64,000 nucleotides of DNA from Acinetobacter ursingii DSM 16037 = CIP 107286 (GTDB lineage: Bacteria > Pseudomonadota > Gammaproteobacteria > Pseudomonadales > Moraxellaceae): NCBI RefSeq assembly GCF_000368825.1, contig NZ_KB849716.1, positions 11,223-75,222 on the forward strand, read 5' to 3'. Both the position numbers and the translations under genes were made by a program. Shown here piece after piece: positions 25,894 to 35,201 of the stretch; positions within the stretch are counted from its first letter, which is position 1; each line of letters opens with the position of its first letter. The notes beneath the pieces are model-generated. The model worked only from the letters and a program-made list of their open reading frames with translations. It had not been told where the DNA came from and did no database searches.

Positions 25894-26739
25894 ATGACTG
25901 ATTTAAACGAAACCGAACAAACGGAAAAACTACTGGTTCCGCTACGCCATGAATTACTTCATCCTATTGAAGACATGCAAGAAGAGGACGATCGTCAGTT
26001 TATTACTGCGCTTGCACGTGGTTTAGAGCTTTTACGTTGCTTTTCAGCCAAACAGCCACATTTGGGTAATCAGGAATTATCACAAATGACGGGGCTACCC
26101 AAGCCAACGATTACGCGTTTGACCCATACATTGTCGCGTTTGGGTTATATTCGCCAAGTACCAAATTCAACTAAATTTCAATTATCTGTAGGTGTTTTGG
26201 CTTTTGGTTATTCGATGCTCGCCAATGTCTCAGTAAGATCTATTGCTCAGCCTTATATGAAAGAGTTGGCTGATTATGCGGGTGCTGCGGTGGCCATGTC
26301 GACGCGTGATCGTCTGAATATGATTTATCTGGATGTGGTGCAGGGCAAAGGTAATGTGACCATGCGTCGTCAGGTTGGAACCTATTTGCCCATTCACTTG
26401 AGTTCGATGGGTCGTGCTTGTCTAGCCGCAATGCCTGAAGATGAACGTGACTTTTTACTCAATGCAATTCGTCTTAAACATAAGGAAGACTGGATCAAGA
26501 TCAACCGTGATCTGGATAAAGCATTTAAAGACTATCAGGATTTTGGCTATTGCTTTTCTATGGGGGATTGGCATAAAGATGTGAATTCGGTCGCGGTGCC
26601 TTTATTGCATGAGCAACATGGTCTTTTAGTCTTTAACTGCGGCGGGCCAAGCTTTATTATGAAACGTGAAAAGCTAGAAGAAGATATCGCACCACGGTTA
26701 TTACACATGGTCAATAATATAAAAACTGAAATTGGTTAA
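25894..26739 (+). CDS. IclR-family transcriptional regulator, copy 1
   Basis: The 281-residue regulator has an N-terminal winged helix (about 35-95; QFITALARGLELLRCF then GNQELSQMTGLPKPTITRLTHTL) and a C-terminal GAF-like effector domain with AVAMSTRDRLNMIYLDVVQG and the SLGDW/SMGDW-like motif near 225. The ATG at 25894 is preferred; a GTG five codons earlier is also possible. It lies 130 bp after the CoA-transferase and has a perfect palindrome in its promoter. It is paralogous to the regulator at 29547. Both belong to the PcaU/PobR side of the family common in Acinetobacter catabolic clusters. Confidence 0.87.
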   Translation: MTDLNETEQTEKLLVPLRHELLHPIEDMQEEDDRQFITALARGLELLRCFSAKQPHLGNQELSQMTGLPKPTITRLTHTLSRLGYIRQVPNSTKFQLSVGVLAFGYSMLANVSVRSIAQPYMKELADYAGAAVAMSTRDRLNMIYLDVVQGKGNVTMRRQVGTYLPIHLSSMGRACLAAMPEDERDFLLNAIRLKHKEDWIKINRDLDKAFKDYQDFGYCFSMGDWHKDVNSVAVPLLHEQHGLLVFNCGGPSFIMKREKLEEDIAPRLLHMVNNIKTEIG

Positions 26740-26837
26740 TTTTATTTTTTATAGATTTCTTTGATCATTCCCTTTTATTTCTCTTTTGGGAGAAAATAAA
26801 GAAGGTTTAGATGATGATGAAAGAAATCAGATAGTTA

Positions 26838-26873
26838 ACCAGTAATACTCAAAATATTACTGGTTTTTATTTA
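26838..26873 (+). terminator. Terminator after IclR copy 1
   Basis: AACCAGTAATA and TATTACTGGTT form a perfect 11-bp stem with a 7-base loop, then TTTTATTT. It lies at the convergence with the minus-strand MFS gene and overlaps that gene's stop codon. Confidence 0.88.
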
Positions 26874-28048
26874 TCCATAATTGGGGAAAGTTTTGCATCT
26901 CGAAGACAACAATAAAGTGCTAAAATAGCAAAAATGATGCCTAATATACATACTCCATTCCAACCAAAATGCCGCCATGCATAGCTTCCAGCGGTTGTGC
27001 CAACTGCGCCACCTGTAAAATAGCCAGTCATATAAATTGCATTGAATCTTGATCTGAGTTGTTGATTAAGCTTAAACACGATGCTTTGATTGGTAACATG
27101 AACTGCTGAAAGACATGAATAAATTAAAATTGTCGCAATCACATAATAAACAAAAGAAAGTGGCAATAAAGTAAATAACAACCAACTTAAAATCAGACCA
27201 ATACCACAGCTAATTGAAATCTTATGAATATAACCCTGATCGATATATTTACCTGAAAAGTTGGCAATAAATGTCCCAATAATTCCCACAAAACCAAATA
27301 AACCAATGGTAAAGTCACTAAAAAAATAAGGTGCAGGAGCAAGTAAAAGCGACATTGTGGTAAAGGTCATGCTGATTCCTGCGAAGGTTAAAAAACCAAT
27401 GTAGGTTCGACGACGTAAACGTTGATTTTGTTTAAAAATAACAGGAATGGAACGAATGGTTTTCAAATAACTTTCGGACTGCGTAGCAGGAAAAGAACCG
27501 ATTTTATTATATAAAACAACTGCTATGATGAGTAATAAAAAGCCACTAATCTGATAGATAATATTCCATGCAAACAATGTTGACATTAGTCCTGATAAAG
27601 AACGTGCCAATAAAATACCAATCATTAAGCCGCTAATCAGAAAACCAACGACGCGACCACTGTGCTGAATAGGGACTAAACTTGCAGCCAGTGGTAATAA
27701 AAGTTGTGCAGAAACCGAAAATAAGCCTGTAATTAATGTACCAAACATGATCCAGCCAATATGGCTAGAAAATCCACTGATCAATAAACCCAAAGAGGCG
27801 AGCAGCATTAAGATAAATAATAGTCGCCTTTTCTCAAGGATATCTCCTAGAGGCATTAACAAAAGCAGTCCACTGGCATAAGCGATTTGCGCGAGTGTAG
27901 GTACCCATGCAACGGTTGTTTCTGAAAGATGTAATGCCACTGCCATCGAATGGATTAAAGGCTGACTAAAATAATTACTTCCTGAGCAAATACCAGCCGC
28001 AACTGCCATCAAAATAACGGTTGGTGTATAGATACTCGACGATTTCAT
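26867..28048 (-). CDS. MFS transporter, YnfM/drug-efflux-like, copy 1
   Basis: This 393-residue, 12-segment membrane protein has the opening VAAGICSGSNYFSQPLIHSMAVALHL, the loop PLGDILEKRRL after TM2, and NQSIVFKLNQQLRSRFNAIYMTGYF near residue 315. It is a paralogue of the carrier at 41894. Substrate and direction are unknown; placement between two CoA-transferase modules suggests an acid of the same pathway or an efflux valve. It is divergent from the CoA-transferase at 28258. Confidence 0.83.
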   Translation of the reverse strand: MKSSSIYTPTVILMAVAAGICSGSNYFSQPLIHSMAVALHLSETTVAWVPTLAQIAYASGLLLLMPLGDILEKRRLLFILMLLASLGLLISGFSSHIGWIMFGTLITGLFSVSAQLLLPLAASLVPIQHSGRVVGFLISGLMIGILLARSLSGLMSTLFAWNIIYQISGFLLLIIAVVLYNKIGSFPATQSESYLKTIRSIPVIFKQNQRLRRRTYIGFLTFAGISMTFTTMSLLLAPAPYFFSDFTIGLFGFVGIIGTFIANFSGKYIDQGYIHKISISCGIGLILSWLLFTLLPLSFVYYVIATILIYSCLSAVHVTNQSIVFKLNQQLRSRFNAIYMTGYFTGGAVGTTAGSYAWRHFGWNGVCILGIIFAILALYCCLRDAKLSPIMDK

Positions 28049-28151
28049 GCAGGTTCACTTGAATTTTTTTAGTGCAATTTTTGATTACACATAGAGGGAT
28101 TCAACAAGCTTAATGAAAAAACAAATTTTTTACAATAATAATAGAATTATA

Positions 28152-28166
28152 TTTTGCAATGCGATA
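28152..28166. promoter_or_regulatory. Operator-like palindrome upstream of CoA-transferase copy 2
   Basis: TTTTGC-AAT-GCGATA has 4 of 6 complementary arm positions and lies between the divergent MFS and CoA-transferase genes. The right arm is identical to an arm of the perfect site at 24331. Confidence 0.5.
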
Positions 28167-28257
28167 TTTTAATTTATTATAAAAAATCGAGTAAGACATA
28201 TTCAATTTACTCGATCTTGGGAATAGTTAAATTTAATCAACAATAATGAGGAAGAAT

Positions 28258-29481
28258 ATGAGTGCCTTAACAGGATTTAGGGTTCTGGACTTAAGTCGAA
28301 TCCTAGCTGGACCTTGGTGTAGCCAGATTTTGGCAGACTTGGGTGCAGAGGTCATCAAGATTGAAAAACCATTTCAGGGTGATGATACACGCATCTGGGG
28401 GCCTCCATTTCTTAAAAATGATAACGGTCAGGACACGGGTGAATCGGCTTATTATTTGTCTACAAATCGTGGTAAGCATTCGGTTGCCATTGATATGGCA
28501 ACTGCCGAAGGTCAAGCCCTGATTAAAAAAATGGTGCTAGAAAGTGACGTTTTAATTGAAAACTATAAAGCAGGTTCTCTTAAAAAATACGGACTTGACT
28601 ATGAAAGTTTAAGTCAGATTAATCCAAAACTCGTGTATTGCTCAATTACAGGTTTTGGACAAAAAGGCCCACGTGCAGCAGAACCCGGCTACGATTTTAT
28701 CATTCAAGGCATGGGTGGCATGATGAGTGTCACAGGCGAACGCGATGATTTGCCCGGTGGCGGGCCGCAAAAAGCAGGTTTGGCATTTGCTGACCTCACT
28801 ACAGGTTTATACGCTGCGATTGCGATTCAAGCGGCACTGTTATCACGTGTGACCACAGGTGAAGGGCAGCACATCGATATGGCACTACTCGATACGCAAG
28901 TCGCTTCACTTTCAGTCTTGGCGATGAATTATTTGACTTCTGCAAAAGTGCCGGGCCGTTTTGGTAATGCACATGCCAATATCGTGCCTTATCAAGTGTT
29001 TAAAGCCCAAGAGGGCGAATTTATTATTGCCTGCGGTAATGACCAGCAGTTTAAGGCTTTATGTGAAAGCATTGGTTTGCCTGAACTGTGCAAAGACCCG
29101 AAATTTGAAAAGAATAAAGGTCGTGTCACTCATCGCGAAGAAATCAGTGCCATTTTACAACAGCATTTTATGACACAACCTGCTCAAGCTTGGGTTGAGC
29201 GTATTCATGCGGTAAAAGTACCAGTAGGGATGATCAATAATTTGCAGCAGACTTTAGAAGAAGAACAGGTGGTTTTTCGGGAAATGGTCGTAAATATGCA
29301 GCATCCACTACGTTCCGATTATGTCTCGATTGGCTCACCCATCAAGCTTTCTAAAACACCAGTACAGTATGTTAAAACTCCGCCATATCTAGGAGAAGAT
29401 ACAGACTCTATTTTAGATCGGTTTTTAACGCCAACAGAGCTACAAGATTTAAAAGACAAGAAAGTGGTTCAACAAGGCTAA
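28258..29481 (+). CDS. CaiB/BaiF family CoA-transferase (family III), copy 2
   Basis: The 407-residue paralogue of the protein encoded at 24546 shares its layout from end to end: LSRILAGPWCSQILADLGAE at the N terminus, GYDFIIQGMGGMMSVTGE near 144, and catalytic aspartate in MALLDTQVASL near 210. The ATG at 28258 is chosen because GAGGAAG lies 5-6 bases before it; the ATG at 28246 overlaps that ribosome site. It probably activates a related acid. A terminator follows, and the adjacent IclR gene (29547) is convergent rather than codirectional, unlike copy 1. Confidence 0.87.
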   Translation: MSALTGFRVLDLSRILAGPWCSQILADLGAEVIKIEKPFQGDDTRIWGPPFLKNDNGQDTGESAYYLSTNRGKHSVAIDMATAEGQALIKKMVLESDVLIENYKAGSLKKYGLDYESLSQINPKLVYCSITGFGQKGPRAAEPGYDFIIQGMGGMMSVTGERDDLPGGGPQKAGLAFADLTTGLYAAIAIQAALLSRVTTGEGQHIDMALLDTQVASLSVLAMNYLTSAKVPGRFGNAHANIVPYQVFKAQEGEFIIACGNDQQFKALCESIGLPELCKDPKFEKNKGRVTHREEISAILQQHFMTQPAQAWVERIHAVKVPVGMINNLQQTLEEEQVVFREMVVNMQHPLRSDYVSIGSPIKLSKTPVQYVKTPPYLGEDTDSILDRFLTPTELQDLKDKKVVQQG

Positions 29482-29501
29482 GCCAGTACCATTAAAGCGA
29501 G

Positions 29502-29535
29502 AAGGAGCATTGATATCATCAATTGCTCCTTTTTT
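29502..29535 (+). terminator. Terminator of CoA-transferase copy 2
   Basis: AAGGAGCA and TGCTCCTT pair, with an inner TTGAT/ATCAA stem, followed by TTTTTGATG. It lies between convergent genes. Confidence 0.85.
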
Positions 29536-29546
29536 GATGATTTGAT

Positions 29547-30392
29547 TTATAAGCTTTCTGTTAATGCATCCTGAATGCTATTCACCATATATTTTAAACG
29601 CGGGCCGATCTCTTCAATGGTTTTTTCTGCACTTAATAGATAAGAGGGGGAACCACAGTTAAAAACATATAAACCGTGTTTGGAACTAATTAATGGTACA
29701 GCAACAGAATTAATACCTTGTTGCCATTCGCCTAAAGAAAGGCAATAACCATATTTGGCATATTGTTCAAAAGCCCGATCAAGCTGTTCCTGAATCTGTG
29801 GCCATTGTTCTGGTTCTCGTTTTTGTATGGCCTCTAAAATTAAATTCCGTTCGTATTCGGGCGTTGCCACCAAACAGGCTCGACCCATCGAGCTACTATA
29901 CAGCGGTAATGTTGAACCAATCGGACGACGTAAGGTGCTATTGGTTTGAACGACATCCAGATAAAGCATATTCAGACGATCGCGAGCTGCTAACGCTACA
30001 GGTGCTTGCGCATAAAGGCTCATTTCTTCCATAAAAGGATGTGCCGTAGTGCGAATGGTTAGATTTGATAATGCAGCATAACCCAAAGAAAGCACGCCAA
30101 TATCAAGCATATATTTGGGAGAATCAGGCATTTGTTTCAAATAGCCTAAGCTAACTAAAGTATTACAAATGCGGGCAATGGTCGGCTTAGGTAGGCCTGT
30201 CATTTTGGCTAATTCTAAATTACCTAAGACTTGATGTTGTAATGAGAAACAACGTAGTAGTTCTAAACCACGTGCTAAAGATGCAATAAATTGAGGATTA
30301 TTTTCACGATGAATATGAGAAATAGGATCTAGGCGAATTTCATCAAAATTGAGTGTTTTATCATTCTTTTTACTTTCAGCGTGTTGCGACAT
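29547..30392 (-). CDS. IclR-family transcriptional regulator, copy 2
   Basis: This 281-residue regulator is closely similar to the one at 25894. The helix-turn-helix block is GNLELAKMTGLPKPTIARICNTL near residues 60-82 and the effector domain holds APVALAARDRLNMLYLDVVQ and LSLGEWQQGINSVAVPL. Its promoter carries the palindrome TTTTGC-ATT-GTAAAA at 30438, consistent with autoregulation. It is downstream of the dcaF operon, separated from it by a 15-bp-stem hairpin. It may control the dca operons, CoA-transferase copy 2, or both. Confidence 0.87.
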   Translation of the reverse strand: MSQHAESKKNDKTLNFDEIRLDPISHIHRENNPQFIASLARGLELLRCFSLQHQVLGNLELAKMTGLPKPTIARICNTLVSLGYLKQMPDSPKYMLDIGVLSLGYAALSNLTIRTTAHPFMEEMSLYAQAPVALAARDRLNMLYLDVVQTNSTLRRPIGSTLPLYSSSMGRACLVATPEYERNLILEAIQKREPEQWPQIQEQLDRAFEQYAKYGYCLSLGEWQQGINSVAVPLISSKHGLYVFNCGSPSYLLSAEKTIEEIGPRLKYMVNSIQDALTESL

Positions 30393-30437
30393 TGAATTCT
30401 CAAATTAAAAAGGATCTCCTGATCATAGAGCATTTTA

Positions 30438-30452
30438 TTTTGCATTGTAAAA
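30438..30452. promoter_or_regulatory. Operator-like palindrome upstream of IclR copy 2
   Basis: TTTTGC-ATT-GTAAAA, with 5 of 6 arm positions complementary, lies 46 bp upstream of the minus-strand IclR start. This mirrors the position of the perfect site before IclR copy 1. Confidence 0.55.
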
Positions 30453-30455
30453 TGA

Positions 30456-30491
30456 ATCCATTCATCATAAACATGGTTATGATGAATGGAT
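30456..30491 (-). terminator. Strong hairpin after dcaF
   Basis: ATCCATTCATCATAA and TTATGATGAATGGAT form a perfect 15-bp stem with a 6-base loop. On the minus strand it is followed by TCATTTTAC, a weak T tract. It lies 12 bp after the dcaF stop and probably ends or protects the dcaECHF-type transcript. Confidence 0.75.
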
Positions 30492-30503
30492 ATGTTTTGA
30501 TGG

Positions 30504-31709
30504 TTAAGCGACGTTCTCAATGACCATTGCTAAACCTTGACCAACACCAATACATAGGCTGACAACAGCATATTTTTTATTACGACGCTGTAACTCACGT
30601 GCAACAGTCAATGCCAAACGCGCACCAGAAGCACCTAAAGGATGACCAACGGCGATTGCACCACCATTTGGATTGACACGTGGATCATTAAAGTCAACCC
30701 CTAGACCTTTTAAGCAAGATAAAACCTGTGAAGCAAACGCTTCATTGATTTCAATAATATCTAGGTCATCTAATGTTAAGCCTGCACGAGATACCGCTTT
30801 TTTAATTGCTTCAATCGGACCTGCACCCATGATGCGTGGTTCAACACCAGCCGCAGCCGCAGACAAAATTTTTGCCATTGGCTTAAGACCATATTTTTGA
30901 CCAGCAGCTTCTGAACCGATCAATACCGCAGCAGCACCATCATTAATGCCTGACGCATTACCAGCTGTGACTACACCACCTTCAAATAATGGTTTGAGCT
31001 TGGTTAAAGCTTCAACGGTTGAGCTTGGGCGAGGGTGTTCATCTTCAGTCACTTGTTTTGGCGGCAATTTCTTACCTTGAGAGACTTCAACAGCCGTGAT
31101 TTCACCTTCAAAAAAGCCTTCTTCTTTTGCTTTTTGGTATTTCGCTTGAGATTGAGCAGCAAATAAGTCAGCCTGTTCACGAGTAATGCCATATTCAACG
31201 GCGACATTATCACCTGTTTCAGGCATAGAATGACCGCCATACTGTGCCACGATCTTTTTATTCGGAAAACGTGAACCAATAGTGGTGTCATAGATTTTAG
31301 CATCGCGGCTATATGCACTTTCTGCTTTACCCATGACAAAAGGAGCGCGAGACATGCTTTCTACGCCACCCGCGACATATAAATCGCCTTCGCCACAAGT
31401 GATCGCGCGCGCAGAATCGATAATTGCACCTAAACCACTGGCACATAAACGATTGACCGTTTGACCCGGCACAGTCACAGGTAAGCCTGCTAATAATGCA
31501 GCATGACGTGCCACGTTACGGCTGTCTTCACCGGCCTGATTGGTATCACCAAAAATGACATCTTCAATATCGGCACCCGGTACGCCTGTTTTTTCAATCA
31601 AACGCTGAATGACCAAGCCAGCTAAGTCATCTGGACGAATCGAAGCAAGTTCACCTGCATGGCGACCAAATGGAGTACGTAAACCATCGTAAATATATGC
31701 GTTTAACAT
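30504..31709 (-). CDS. dcaF: 3-oxoadipyl-CoA/acyl-CoA thiolase of the dca cluster
   Basis: The 401-residue thiolase cleaves 3-oxoacyl-CoA dicarboxylate intermediates with CoA. The nucleophilic cysteine is in NRLCASGLGAI near residue 90, the active-site histidine in [20 protein letters not shown] near 357, and the second cysteine in SLCIGVGQG near 387. Length and motifs match PcaF/PaaJ-type beta-ketoadipyl-CoA thiolases, and pcaF at 53439 is a clear paralogue. It is the last gene of a leftward operon with dcaH, an SDR gene and dcaE, as described for ADP1. Confidence 0.85.
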   Translation of the reverse strand: MLNAYIYDGLRTPFGRHAGELASIRPDDLAGLVIQRLIEKTGVPGADIEDVIFGDTNQAGEDSRNVARHAALLAGLPVTVPGQTVNRLCASGLGAIIDSARAITCGEGDLYVAGGVESMSRAPFVMGKAESAYSRDAKIYDTTIGSRFPNKKIVAQYGGHSMPETGDNVAVEYGITREQADLFAAQSQAKYQKAKEEGFFEGEITAVEVSQGKKLPPKQVTEDEHPRPSSTVEALTKLKPLFEGGVVTAGNASGINDGAAAVLIGSEAAGQKYGLKPMAKILSAAAAGVEPRIMGAGPIEAIKKAVSRAGLTLDDLDIIEINEAFASQVLSCLKGLGVDFNDPRVNPNGGAIAVGHPLGASGARLALTVARELQRRNKKYAVVSLCIGVGQGLAMVIENVA

Positions 31710-31730
31710 GGAGTAAATTCCCTTTTTAAA

Positions 31731-33248
31731 TTAAGCAGTAAAAGTAAGTGGAAGATTCAGTGCGACACGGCGTTGTAACCACGGGCTAGGGCGATAACGC
31801 GGATCGTAAGTTAATTCGGAAATGCGATTTAGGATCAGTAAAATTTTATCTGAACCGAGTACGTCACCCCATTCGATTGGGCCGTACGGATAACCCAAAC
31901 CTAGACGAACAGCAGCGTTGATGTCGTCGACCGTTGCAATATTTTGTTGTGCAATGTCACAACCTAAATTAATCACCATCGCCAATACGCGTTGCGCAAC
32001 AAAACCTGTGCTTTCAGCAATCATGCTGACTAATGCACCATCAAGGTTGAATATTGAATGCACGGCCTGAACATAATCGGCTTGGGTGGCAAGTGAAGGC
32101 ATCAAGGTACGATGTTTTTCAATGCCATACAGCATATCAATCGCGACACTATGCGCAGGGTTTACATTGAAACGTTTCACTGCATGTGTGGTATCTTCAC
32201 CATAACAAGCCAATAAACATAAGCTGTCTGCTTGAGGTGTCGTTCCAGTATCCAGTTGAATATTTTGTGCAGTGAGATAGGCTTCAAGCAATTTTTTGTC
32301 AGCTGCAAAATCAGCTGCAATCCATACAGTCGGATAGCGATCTAAACGTTCAACCACTTTGGCAGGTATTTCACCTGTTTTGCTTCCTGTACGATAGTCA
32401 TAAAAACCCTGACCAACTTTGCGACCTAATTGTTTGGCTTCGAGCATTTGTTTGGTAAGTGGACTTGGACGATAACGTGCTTCTTCGTAATATTGATGAT
32501 AGATTGATTCCATCACAGGATGTGAAACATCAAGTCCTGTTAAATCCATCAGTTCAAAAGGACCCATTCTGAAACCCACACCATCACGTAAGATTCGGTC
32601 AATCTCGCTAATGTCTGTGACATTTTCATTTAAAATTTTTAAAGCTTCTGTGCCATAAGCACGACCCGCATGATTAATAATAAATCCTGGAGTATCTTTT
32701 GCCACCACTGGGCGATGACCAAATACACGAGAAAGCTGATTCAGCGTTTCCACATATTTTGGATCTGTTTTTAAACCTTGAATCACTTCAACCACTTTCA
32801 TCAGTGGAACAGGATTGAAGAAGTGATAGCCAATCACACGTTCAGGATGCCGACAATTTGCAGCAATCGCAGTAATTGAAAGTGATGAAGTGTTTGAAGC
32901 CAAAATTGTGGTTTCTGGGACAATCGCTTCAAGTTGATCCATCAAAGATTGTTTAATATCTAAACGCTCAATAATGGCTTCAACGATCAAATCACAGCTT
33001 TTTAAATCACTAAGTTCATGGGCAATCAAAAGATTTGCATTGGCTGCATCAGCTTGTTCAGCTGTGATTTTGTTTTTATCAAGTAGCTTTTGAAAGGTCG
33101 CTGCCAATTTTTCTTTGGCTTGCTGTGCTGCACCAGCTTTGGCATCGTACAAATAAGTGGTGTGACCCGATTGGGCTGCAATCTGGGCAATACCACTACC
33201 CATAACACCGACACCAATAATGGCAATAGTTTTGATCTGTTGTGTCAT
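31731..33248 (-). CDS. dcaH: 3-hydroxyacyl-CoA dehydrogenase (PaaH-like) of the dca cluster
   Basis: The 505-residue enzyme oxidises 3-hydroxyacyl-CoA to 3-oxoacyl-CoA with NAD+. The Rossmann loop GVGVMGSGIAQIAAQSGH is near residue 12, the catalytic histidine is in GYHFFNPVPLMKVVEV near 141, and RDGVGFRMGPFELMDLTGLDV is near 230. A second C-terminal 3HCDH domain (about 400-500, LGLGYPYGPIEWGDVLG) makes it the long PaaH type used for dicarboxyl-CoA esters. It lies 21 bp upstream of the thiolase gene in the same operon. Confidence 0.87.
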   Translation of the reverse strand: MTQQIKTIAIIGVGVMGSGIAQIAAQSGHTTYLYDAKAGAAQQAKEKLAATFQKLLDKNKITAEQADAANANLLIAHELSDLKSCDLIVEAIIERLDIKQSLMDQLEAIVPETTILASNTSSLSITAIAANCRHPERVIGYHFFNPVPLMKVVEVIQGLKTDPKYVETLNQLSRVFGHRPVVAKDTPGFIINHAGRAYGTEALKILNENVTDISEIDRILRDGVGFRMGPFELMDLTGLDVSHPVMESIYHQYYEEARYRPSPLTKQMLEAKQLGRKVGQGFYDYRTGSKTGEIPAKVVERLDRYPTVWIAADFAADKKLLEAYLTAQNIQLDTGTTPQADSLCLLACYGEDTTHAVKRFNVNPAHSVAIDMLYGIEKHRTLMPSLATQADYVQAVHSIFNLDGALVSMIAESTGFVAQRVLAMVINLGCDIAQQNIATVDDINAAVRLGLGYPYGPIEWGDVLGSDKILLILNRISELTYDPRYRPSPWLQRRVALNLPLTFTA

Positions 33249-33299
33249 GATAACTGTCCTAAGATACTGTAATCATTTAAAAAATAAAGATATAAAAAA

Positions 33300-34061
33300 T
33301 TAGGTTAATCGCTGTTTATCGCCATCTATCGGTAATATTTGCCCAGAGATGGAACTCGCACTATCCGATGCGAGAAAAACGCATAAATCTGCGATATGTT
33401 TAGGATTGACAAATTGTTTAAGGGATTGATTGGCAAGTGCGTTTTGAGTCACTTCTTCAAGAGAAATATTCATGGCATCTGCACGAGCTTGTAATACACG
33501 TTGCACACGTTCACCATCGACTGCACCGGGAAGAACTGCATTGACACGAATATCAAAGGCACCCAGTTCCATCGAAAGCGTTTTAGTAAAACCAATGATT
33601 CCCCATTTTGAAGTCGAATAGGCCAGTCTAAATGGATAACCCATTCGTCCTGCAATCGAGGAAAGATTGATAATGACACCTGAATTGGATTGCTTGAGAT
33701 AAGGGATCGCCAATTTCGTCATCATAAAGGTACTGTTCAGGTTTAAATTTAAAACCTGTGTCCAGTCTTCAAAACTCAGTTCATCTGCTGCCACGGTAGG
33801 GCCAGAAATTCCTGTGTTATTTACTAAAATATCTAATCCGCCTAACGCTTGCATGGCAGTTTCAAACATGGGTTGAATTGCATTCATTTGACCCAGATCA
33901 CAATACGCAATCTGTAGTTGAGGATAATCCTGTTTGAATTGCTGCAAGCTTTGTTGATTGATATCACATACAAAAACGTCATCGCCTTGTTTTAAAAAGG
34001 CTTCTGCGATACATCGACCAATCCCGGAACCACCAGCACTAATAAATACTTTACGCGCCAT
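33300..34061 (-). CDS. Short-chain dehydrogenase (SDR), probably dcaC by position
   Basis: This 253-residue NAD(P)-dependent oxidoreductase has the cofactor loop SAGGSGIGRCIAEAF near the N terminus, NNTGISGP near residue 85, catalytic Ser in NLSSIAGRMG near 135 and YSTSKWG near 150 (YxxxK). The second ATG is chosen because GAGGAA lies 9 bases before it, whereas the first ATG abuts that site. Within the dca operon it may act on a hydroxy-acyl intermediate or epimer. NNTG in place of the usual NNAG is a minor deviation. The ADP1 order dcaECHF would make this dcaC, but I am not sure of that gene's annotated function. Confidence 0.75.
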   Translation of the reverse strand: MARKVFISAGGSGIGRCIAEAFLKQGDDVFVCDINQQSLQQFKQDYPQLQIAYCDLGQMNAIQPMFETAMQALGGLDILVNNTGISGPTVAADELSFEDWTQVLNLNLNSTFMMTKLAIPYLKQSNSGVIINLSSIAGRMGYPFRLAYSTSKWGIIGFTKTLSMELGAFDIRVNAVLPGAVDGERVQRVLQARADAMNISLEEVTQNALANQSLKQFVNPKHIADLCVFLASDSASSISGQILPIDGDKQRLT

Positions 34062-34095
34062 CAATTTCATTTCCTCAATATTCGACTGTAAAGAC

Positions 34096-34884
34096 CTATT
34101 TGCCTTGATAAGAAGGTTTGCGTTTTTCTATAAAAGCATTGATCCCTTCGTTTTTGTCTTCAGTAGAAAATAATAATTGGAAAGATTTACGTTCTAAGGT
34201 TAAGCCAGCATTTAATGGCACATCTTCACTCATCAGCGCAACTTCTTTAATTTGCTGCAATGCGATCGGTGGCATTTTGGCAAGACTTTGCGCCATTTTG
34301 ATAGCAGTAGGAATGGTTTGGTCATCTTCGGTCACTTGAGAGACTAGACCCATGATATAGGCTTCTTCTGCTGGAACCATGGCACCTGTCATAATCATGC
34401 GCATCGCATGGAATTTTCCAACCGCACGGAACAGACGCTGTGTACCACCAGCACCTGGCATTAAACCGACTTTAATTTCAGGCTGACCGAAAATGGCACC
34501 TTTACCTGCAATAATAATGTCGCTGTGCATGGCAAGTTCACAACCACCACCAAGAGCATAGCCATTCACAGCCGCAATAACAGGTTTTGGACATTGAGAA
34601 ATCGCGTTCCAATAACGTTCTGTACGGCGTAGCATCATGTCAGTTGAACCAGCTGTTGCCATCTCTTTTAAATCTGCACCAGCTGCAAACACTTCATCAC
34701 CACCTGTAAGAACAATGGCGTGAATATCGTCATTAAAGCTAAGTTCACTAAATGCCTGTGCAAGCTGTTTGCGCACTTCTGTGTTTAACGCATTTTTTGA
34801 TTCAGGGCGGTTGATTTTGACGATTGCTATTTTTTCAATTGAATAATCGATTTCGACGAAATTATCCTTGTTCATATCTGTCAT
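34096..34884 (-). CDS. dcaE: Enoyl-CoA hydratase of the dca cluster
   Basis: The 262-residue crotonase-fold enzyme hydrates trans-2-enoyl-CoA dicarboxylates. The ATG at 34884 is preferred over one 20 codons upstream because AAAGGATG lies just before it. The oxyanion-hole segment is AAGADLKEMA near residue 65, and the two catalytic glutamates are expected in GGGCELAMHSDI (near 110) and GQPEIKVGLMPGAGGTQRL (near 130). It is the first gene of the leftward dca operon and is divergent from dcaA across a 317-bp control region. Confidence 0.86.
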   Translation of the reverse strand: MTDMNKDNFVEIDYSIEKIAIVKINRPESKNALNTEVRKQLAQAFSELSFNDDIHAIVLTGGDEVFAAGADLKEMATAGSTDMMLRRTERYWNAISQCPKPVIAAVNGYALGGGCELAMHSDIIIAGKGAIFGQPEIKVGLMPGAGGTQRLFRAVGKFHAMRMIMTGAMVPAEEAYIMGLVSQVTEDDQTIPTAIKMAQSLAKMPPIALQQIKEVALMSEDVPLNAGLTLERKSFQLLFSTEDKNEGINAFIEKRKPSYQGK

Positions 34885-35201
34885 TTTTACATCCTTTGTT
34901 TCGCATATCAAAACTATATTCCTCATATAATGCTTAATCGACAAAAATTTTCAAGTGTTTTTTATGACATTAATTGATTGAACTTTTTGATAAATCAGTA
35001 AATGCCTGAAAAATAAAGCCTAGATGATACATAATTTCGTTTAACGAAATTTATTTTTAAAAAAGTATTGAAAAAATGGTTTTAATTCTCGTAGTATGAA
35101 ATTAATTTAATGCAGAACTAGATTTTGTGAAACTTTGTGTGCTGACTAATTTGCAAAATAGTTGGTATCAATAGCGAAATATATGAAATGGGAGATCACT
35201 C
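34885..35201. promoter_or_regulatory. dcaE-dcaA divergent control region
   Basis: This 317-bp gap contains no gene. AATTTCGT-TTA-ACGAAATT at 35033-35051 is a perfect palindrome with 8-bp arms around a 3-bp centre, and TTTCGC-ATA-TCAAAA at 34899-34913 is a weaker copy next to the dcaE start. Half sites (GCGAAAT near 35173, TTTGCAAAA near 35150) sit closer to dcaA. The arrangement suggests coordinated control of both dca operons by an IclR-type protein. Confidence 0.65.
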